Of a DNA stretch of 64,000 nucleotides, positions 54,901 through 63,900 are shown piece by piece. Both the position numbers and the translations under genes were made by a program. A model generated the notes under the pieces. It made no database searches. It saw only the letters and a list, made by a program, of their open reading frames with translations, and was not told where the DNA came from. Position 1 is the first letter of the stretch; each line of letters begins with the position of its first letter. This stretch comes from Asterias rubens (taxonomy: Eukaryota > Echinodermata > Asteroidea > Forcipulatida > Asteriidae), in NCBI RefSeq assembly GCF_902459465.1, contig NC_047066.1:19905047-19969046 (forward strand), in the 5' to 3' direction.

Positions 54901-57900
54901 AGTTGAATGGTGGCTCTGTTTTAGGAACATCCTGTTCATGATGGTTCAGGATGTGGGTCCCACTTCAACTGTGACATCTGGCTGACGGGACCCAAATAAA
55001 GTCTGAACCCTTCAGTGACTTCCGTTTTGTCATTATGTTTGTTTTAATGCTTATGTGAGATCTCATACTGCAGAGACGTACATGTATGGTTCGATGTCCC
55101 ATCTGAAGGTTGCAACACATGTATGTTTGTTTCAATGCCAATGTGAGATCTCATACTGCAGAGACGTACATGTATGGTTCGATGTCCCATCTGAAGGTTG
55201 CAACACATGTATGTTTGTTTCAATGCTAATGTGAGATCTCATACTGCAGAGACGTACATGTATGGTTCGATGTCCCATCTGAAGGTTGCAACACATGTAT
55301 GTTTGTTTCAATGCTAATGTGAGATCTCATACTGCAGAGACGTACATGTATGGTTCGATGTCCCATCTGAAGGTTGCAATACACATGTATGTAATCCAGG
55401 CCTTGAGTTACACAGAGGCCACGCAGGTCATGGCCTTGGTTGCCCCTGGTCTTGGACTTGGTGCCCCTTCAGAAGTTTCCAACTGATTTTAAAGGCAGTG
55501 GACACTATTGGTAATAACTCAACATATTTATTAGCATAAAACCTTACTTGGTAACAAATAATGGGGAGAGGTTGGTAGTATAAAACATTGTGAGAAACAG
55601 CTCCCTCGGAAGTGGAGTAGTTGTCGAGAAAGAAGTAATTTTCCACAAATTTGAGACCTCGGATTTAGAATTTGAGCTCTCAAAACCAATCACCTGAACG
55701 CACACAACTTCATTTGACAAGGGTGTTTTTTCTTTCATTATTATCTCGCAACTTTGACGACCGATTGAGCTCAAATTTTCACAGGTTTTTTATTTTATGC
55801 ATATTTTGAGATACAGCAAGTTAGAAGACTGGTCTTTGACAATTACCAATCGTGTCCACTGTCTTTAGGATTGTCTAATCAAGATGCTCTTTTCAAAATA
55901 AATATCGCCCTGCCTTCTGAAAGATGAAATGCCAGGCCTGTTATGGTTAAGTTTCTTGCTTGAGGACACAACTGTCAAGACTGGGACTCAAACCCACACT
56001 GTGCTGATCAGAAACACCAAAGCTAGAGTCCAGTGCACTCAACTGCTCTGCCAGTACCAGACACAAGATCAGTGGGAGCACGAAGAAAGACTTCAATTTA
56101 AAAAATCATTTTCACTTTCAAGGCCATGCGAAGTTGTACAATCGGTTTACTTATACAATTGTGTGTTTTGGCAGGCCTGGAATTTCATTTGTGAGAGGGC
56201 AAGGCCAAAAAATAATTCACAGGTCACTTCCATCTATGGGAATCTTTGAAGGGGCACCAATGCCAAGATCAGGGGTAGCAGAGGCCTTGGGCTCCTTGGT
56301 CCCTGTGTAATTCTAGGACTGTTTTGAAAGTAACTGAATGCCAGTTTAGGGATGCAAAAGCAGGATGCTTTTATAACCCTTGAATTAACACATGAGGCCT
56401 GTGGACGGAACATTGTGGGATGCTGTAGTTGATCAATTCAGTGGCAAGCAGTGCAATAAAATTGGGCTGAACTCAGATGGAAGTGTAACAGGAAATACAA
56501 TAAGTGCACAAAAGTAATAAACCAAAGTACATAAAACACTTAGTATATATTCAGATTAGCAGCTTGTTTTGATATTAGCACTCTGTATTTTTAATCATGA
56601 CCACAGGATACAATTTGTTTCATACAAATACAAATGTTCGGCCAAAAACAATTTCAGTCAGTGCATTGTTCTCCACTCACAACAAATGTGGAGACGTGTT
56701 TATAGTTTCATTTGAGATAAACTGTGGTTAAATCTGCTCAGGAGAATTTCTACATACATTACTTCCATGAAGTTTCTACGTTGATAGTCGGTAAAGTCCT
56801 ATGTTGGGATATCACGCACATACGCATGTGTGTGATCGCTGAAACAATTAAGGTAGAACTTTGTTTGAAGCCCTAAAAACTTAATGTAAACTTAAGCGAA
56901 AGTTGAAACCTCTGTTAGGTGAACGGCCATACAGTGTAATCGTATTCAACCATGTTAACACATTGCTAGAGTCATACATGTAGTTTATCGTTTGATGTTT
57001 TTTTTCATGTGAATTAGGAAGTTGGAAGACCTTCAGTTCCGGTTGGAAGAGGCAAACATCAACTCCACAGACCTCAAGGTGAGATAAAAAATGTCTGGTA
57101 TTAATTGGTCAATCAAGTATCCCTTCCTACTGTCTGACTATTTAGTGTAACAATGTATGCACTGTGGTTTTGCAGGCCTTGCATTCAAGGAGGCAACACG
57201 AGACATGGTCTATAGTGCCCCTGGGCCCAATTTCATAGTGCTGCCTATCGGTAAGCAAATTTTTGTGCTAATCGTAGCAGAAAAATTGTGTTAGTGTATT
57301 GTAAGGTTAGTCGGCCTTCACCATGAATTTGCATTGTGACGTTATTCATTTTCGTGCAGTAAGCACCGGAGGGTTAGCACGCCTTTTCATGTGCTTACGT
57401 TTATGCAGTCTTGAAATGGAACTCGTACAGTAAGCACTAACTTTGCTGTCAAGCAGCTCTATGAAGTGGCCCTGGTCGTGGCCTTGGTGCGCAAGGTGTG
57501 TGTGTTTGTGGTAAAGAATGTTATCTCGGTTATACCTTGACAACGATGTGTGTTAAGCACTGTATACCCCTTGCTAACTGGGGCATGTGGTAAAAAAGTC
57601 CACATTCTACTCTGGTGGGATTCGAACCCTTAACCCCACATTCTGACAATCAACAGCCGATATCTTGATCAACCAACATCCTCACAGTTGTATTCATTTT
57701 GGTGATAGAGTACCTCACCAACTACATGCAAGGTGATGCACAATCTGGTTTGAGTGCACCATATATTTAGGAACATGGAGTACGCATGCGCACAAGCCAA
57801 AATTCCCTGCTAACCCGTTAAATACGTTCGGCGTAAGCACAGAAGTTCACGCAGAGCCATATAACTGGGCCCTGGTATACACCATTTACATGCAGTTTGA

Positions 57901-60900
57901 CATGCAAGGGGTCCATTAAAGTACACTAAATGATTGAATGCAAATTGTAATCTGATAATGAGAGCTTTGGGAATTATGCCTGGAATAGTCTGTGGTTTAT
58001 TAGATAAGATGCAAAAACAGATGACTCTCTTCCACTCCAATGCTTAGGCCATATTCGAATTGTCGGCAAATGCTACTGCTACGACTGTTGTTTTAAAAAT
58101 GGTGAACGCTGATGACAATATTGATAATTTTCATGATAAATACAAGTCTCTACAGAAGGCTAGTCGAATGTTCGGACCAATTAAGACCTCACTCCGCAGT
58201 TGTGCAGTGAATAATGAGTAGGCCCCTTGATCCTCTAAGCGAGAGAAGTAGTCCAGGCAGATTTCCTACTTTTCGCCCAGGTAGCAGCAGTTACTAAGCA
58301 GGACAGTTCTTTTCAGATGAGAATGAAAAGTCTCCCGAATTCTGAAAATTACTCCGCAGTAGCAGAGAAGTCTTCCTAGTTCTGACAAATGTACTCTGCT
58401 GTAGTAGAATATAAAGCAAGACAAATTCTCAAAAAACGTAATCTACACCTAGTAGATGTATGGTGTTTCTGCAAACTAATACAAAAATACAACTTTAGAA
58501 AACTGGGTCAAAGTTTTGTGTTGTTGCCAAAGCCAGTCACAAATATTGACATTGCCACCATTGAATTTAGAAAGATATTTGAAATATAGTAGAATATAAA
58601 GCAAGACAAATTCTCAAAAAACGTAATCTACACCTAGTAGATGTATGGTGTTTCTGCAAACTAATACAAAAATACATATTTGTGTTGTTGCCAAAGCCAG
58701 TCACAAATATTGACATTGCCACCATTGAATTTAGAAAGATATTTTAAATACCAGTCAATATTCCTGAAATAGTTGACATATCAAAACAACACATACATGT
58801 AGAAAATCATCTGGGACTAGGGAATAAAAATTGCATCCGACTTTCTGCTTGTAATGTTATCTACTGGCCATCTGTTATGCTGTGGTGAAGAAGGAATTAC
58901 TTTGCCAGAGGGAATGGGTCGATCAATCTTAAAAGTTAAAAATAACATAGATGTGTGTCTATAATGAGTGGAACTGGTTTTGAATGGGGATGATGGAGGA
59001 CGTTTCACCTCACTGGCCGCTTATGTATTGTATAATATCAAGAGTGTGAATGTTAGGTCAGGAAGCTGTGTACAAAGTATTCTATCGAGTGGCTATTCGA
59101 CTGGCTACCAAATGGAGAAAAATTAAAACAGTTAAAGTACCATTAAATTGCCTTAATTTTTATAAATGTGCTTTCAATGTTTGTTGGTCTTTTCAAGAAA
59201 TCTTTTACGAACAGTGTTGGATGTTTAAACCTAGGAAAACTTAAACATACCCAGTCAGCTTCCAATGTGGTTTATCACTTCATATTTGAAATAAGAAAGG
59301 CGCATCCCTTTTTAAGGTTTTAAAGTGATCCCCTGACTGCTGCTTCCCAGGTTGTATCACAAACTTTGGTGTGATCCCTGGCTACACAACAGCTAAGGGT
59401 TGTTTGGCTTCTGACTGGCACCCCAAACAAAGATGTTGACAAAATAGGGAGACCACCAACATTGGGCTAGATAAATAGCTCAGTTGGTAGAGCCCCGGCA
59501 TGTGAAACCAAAGGTCTTTGGTTCAAATCATCCTCTTGTCAATGTTTCTTTGTTCAACCCCAAAAGACTAAACATACACTTAAACAGTGAGGGTTTAATA
59601 TGTTTGTGTAAATTCAAGGCATGTTGTGAATAAAGAATACTGAATTTTATTTCCGATTATAGGCGGAGCAGCAAGAGGAGTCGGCGAGAGTCCGAACCTT
59701 GAAAGAGAGATTAGTAGAGGAGAATCAGAGAGCGTCCAAACTACAGGGGGAGGTGGATACCTTACAGGTCAGTCAATCCACACCATACTCCTGTCAAACC
59801 TCCAATTGCTTAGACACTGGACACTATTGGTAATTACTCAAGCGAAAACTTACTTGGCAACGAGCAATGGAGAGCTTCGGTAGCATAAAACATTGTGAGA
59901 AACGGCTCCCTCTTATGTGCATCTGAAGGCACGCAAATTTGTCTAACAAGGGTGTTTTTTCTGTCATATTTCTCTTGCAACTTTGATGACTAATTGAGTC
60001 CTTTCGACTTATGTTTAGATACACAAAGAGAAAATACTGGTCTTTGACAATTACCAAAGTTGCCCAGTCCTTTAAGGCTCAATCAACTGGGGTAGTAAAA
60101 TTTTAAGGTTTTTTCATACAATGGGTTAAAATGTACCGTTGTTTTTTTTTTCTAGGTGAACTTTGAGGAGAAAGATTTCAAGATAGCGGAGCTAGAGGCG
60201 GAGTCAGCAACGTACCAGGAGCAAATTGACTTCCTCCAGAAGGAGAAACAGAGTGCCCTGGAGCTGGTTGCCCAGCAGGAGTACAACAAGCTAGTACAGA
60301 AACAACGGGAGGGCATGCTGACCCAGAGAGACCTGGAGATTGCCGGGATGCAGGAGAGGATCGCATCCATGAACAAAGATAAGAAGGTGCAGGAGGAGGA
60401 GCTGGCTCAGATGGTAAGAATAGGAAGTACAGATGAAGGAGTTGGATCGAATTTTATATTATTATGTTTTATGAAAACATTTGAAACTTGTAAATATAGA
60501 TGTAGTAGCATTTTAATCATAATGTATTAAAATTTGAATTTGTTTTGACCTTCAGGCTGCTTCAATTCAAATGTTTTGACAATAGGCTTTATATGTTTGT
60601 TATTATTTATTTGCAGAAAGAACAAATACAAGAGCGTCTCTTAAAACAACAACAGTCAGCAAGTACAATAGAGGGTGAGGTCTAGGGAATCGGCTGCTGC
60701 TTTTTAATTATCTGTCATTTAAAAAAAAAAATGTTTTATGAACTACACATCCAAAAGCACAATTACCACCAATAATAGTAGGATGAAGAGCAGTTGATAA
60801 AGAAATATTCAGCTTCAGATTTGGCAGGAAAATTCAAAAGGTGAAAAACCGACATATTCAGCGTCCTACATTGGGTGTGTTCTTTTAGCTTCCCTGGGTC

Positions 60901-63900
60901 AGCCCCGGTCTGCCCCGGTACGTTCGAATAGCTTTGACGGGACTTACCCGGGTCAGCCCCCAGTGCCCTGCTTGTGGAGTGGGTCACTTGGGGGCTGGCC
61001 CCAGGTACAATGTACATGACGTCACTACGAGAGCGGTGAGTGATCATTCGTTTAGCTCTTGTCAGGGGCTCACCCGAGTGAGCACCACGGGTAGACCCAG
61101 GGAAGCTAGTCGAATGCACCCAGTGTATCTCTGGTCCGAGATTGCATTTGAACTGATATCCACAGAGGTGAATGGCAGGGAACCACTTAGCCAACTTGGT
61201 AGGGTTGGCGGTGTGGTATCTTTCCTCACTTTACACCTCTCTGATTCTGGTTCAAATCCCGTCGGGGCACAATGTGGATTGGGTTTCAGTCCCTACCTGA
61301 CTGTGTGGGTTTTCCCCTGGAATAATTCTCTGGGGTTTTCCTCCCTCATCTAAATCTGAAACTTGATTAAGTTCTGAGTACTTTGCTTCACAACCAGAAT
61401 AAATGAAATGAAATTAATTTAATGAAACCTGATGTCAAAACATTAAAGACCAGTAGAGTACACTTTTTGAAACGTCAAAAAAACAAACCAACAGCTCTTC
61501 TCAGAGCCAACACTCTGAAAGATATATCCCCATGGCTGTATCCGCAACAAGTACCAGAAATAGTTACTTCTTCTTATGTGAAGTTAATGGTTGATTTTGT
61601 TTCTCTTGATTTGTAGATTTAAAAAAGCAGCTGTCCGAGCAAGAGTCTTCCTACAACAATTTAGCGTCCTCGGTCCAGGAGTTAAAGAATACATGTGCAG
61701 GTGAGTCAGACATCCTTAGGAGAAACTTGTTTAATTTGGGGTTGAAAAAGGAAAGTCGGCTAGAGCGTGACTTGAACCTGCGACCTTAATGCAATTCAAT
61801 TCAATGACCAGGGCCCAATTTCATAAAGGCTGTAAGCACAAAAGTTTGCTTAGCATGACATTTCTTCCTTGATGAAAACAGGATTACCAACCAAATTTCC
61901 TCTTGATTTTCAGGATAATCAAACAACAGCTGAATGCCAGTAACAAGCAGTATTCAGCAATTGGAATTTTGGTTCATAATCTTGTTTTTATTTAGGAAGA
62001 AATTTCATGCTAAGCAAATTTTTGTGCTTACAGCCTTTATGTAATTGGGCCCATAGCTCAAAAAGGATAATTCAAAAGCTTGCATGTAGTAAAAACATTG
62101 AAACATCGAAAACAGTTCTAGGGCGATAAGTATACATGTATATGAAAAGAAAATACCTGAAGACTGGATGATACAATTAATTTATACGTTTGAAAGTGAG
62201 ATTGTGATGTGTCATTGCACAAGGGATGAAGGGGTATGGGCATCGGTTTGACACAGTACATGTATATGGCACTCGCCTATGACCAGACATTGGTCAACTT
62301 GTTTGTTATTGGGGCGATAGGGTTTACTATTACAATTACTTTATGATAATTTGTTCCTATCTTTATAACAGATTTAGAGCGGAAATATAAAGCAAGTGAG
62401 GACAGATGTAATCAACTAGTACAAGATAAACAGAAATTGGTGAGGAGACTTTAATATTGTTTTCCCTTGCTATGTGTGTGGTAAAAAAAGATTAGATAAA
62501 AAAGATAAGATAAAAAATATTATATATTATATAATATATAATATATACTATATATTTTGTTTTTGGTGTGTTTACATTGAACTACATGTACTTGGGTCAT
62601 GAAAATAAAAGGATGAGCAGTGAGTAGTAAGCAGCCCTACTGGTTTGTGCATGATCCAATTTATGAAGTAAGTCCACTGTTTGGAAAAGGAATAACATGG
62701 AGATAACAGGCGTGAGTTGCCAGACAAAAAGGATGCATTATTTAAGCCTCTTTCTTTAATGGAACCTTTTAGCAATGGAACGTTACATTCTCATCAGCGT
62801 ACAATGTACAATGTTATCTATCATTGTTTTTTCCGATCCTCACTCTGTGTGTTTTAGGAGGGAGACATAGCTCATATGATGAAGAGCTCTGGGGATAGCT
62901 CAGAGCAGCTGGTAAACCTCAATGAACAGCTAAGAACCAAGGAGAGGTAAGACTTGCATCCTGTCTTCTTGTTGTGCCTTGCATTTGTTTGCTGCATTAG
63001 TCTTGCACAATGAGCTCGAGAACCAGCCTGATGACTCTAGTCACTATACAGCCATGGCAATAGTTTTCTTTTTCTCTAAATGGAGAGTGCCAAATGTTAT
63101 AGAATTTTTCTCAATGATATTTTTTCTTGGAGTTTTTTCCCCCATTATCAAGGCAAACCACATCGGCTATTAAAAATGTAGATCTTTTGACACAAAATGG
63201 TTATAAACAAAGTAGGGGATTAATTTAAATTTAATGATAAACAGCTTATAACTACTGTAAAACTAGATGATACAAATGGCACTAGGTGAAGCATATTGGC
63301 AAATTATATTAAAAATAATGTTTGCAGCAAATTTACTTTTGTGCAGATTTAATTGCAGTATAAAAATCAAACTGAAAATTTCATTTCAATCTTTCTAAAA
63401 TGTGATAGATAAGTACAGTTAAGTTTGCAAAGTAAACAGAGATTGCACAAAATTTGCAAAATGTGATTGGGATTCAAGTTTCTCATAAATAAACTAAACA
63501 AAAAATGAGATAATTAAAGATAACTCGTTGATACTCTTGGGTCCAGACATTAGTTATTAAACAATCGCAAGTGGAACATTGAAAAATACAGCACTTCTGC
63601 AAGGTCGAGTTGGATATGGGACGCAGACTCGCTTAATTTTCCGTTTTCCAGGAGTGTATGTATGATAATGAATTTATCTTCAAGCAAACTTGTTGTGCCG
63701 ATTAAAGCAAATGGGATGTTGGAACAGCTGTATATTTTGTATATACTTGGTTTAAAATGGTGCAATACCCAGAGTTAGAAGTGCACAATACACAGGTTGT
63801 TATATATGTATATATCACACCTCTTGTTGCTATTAGTTGACCAATCAGAATTGAGTATTCGAGTTTCCTTGAAGATAAAATGTTTTTTTAAGACTCTCAT

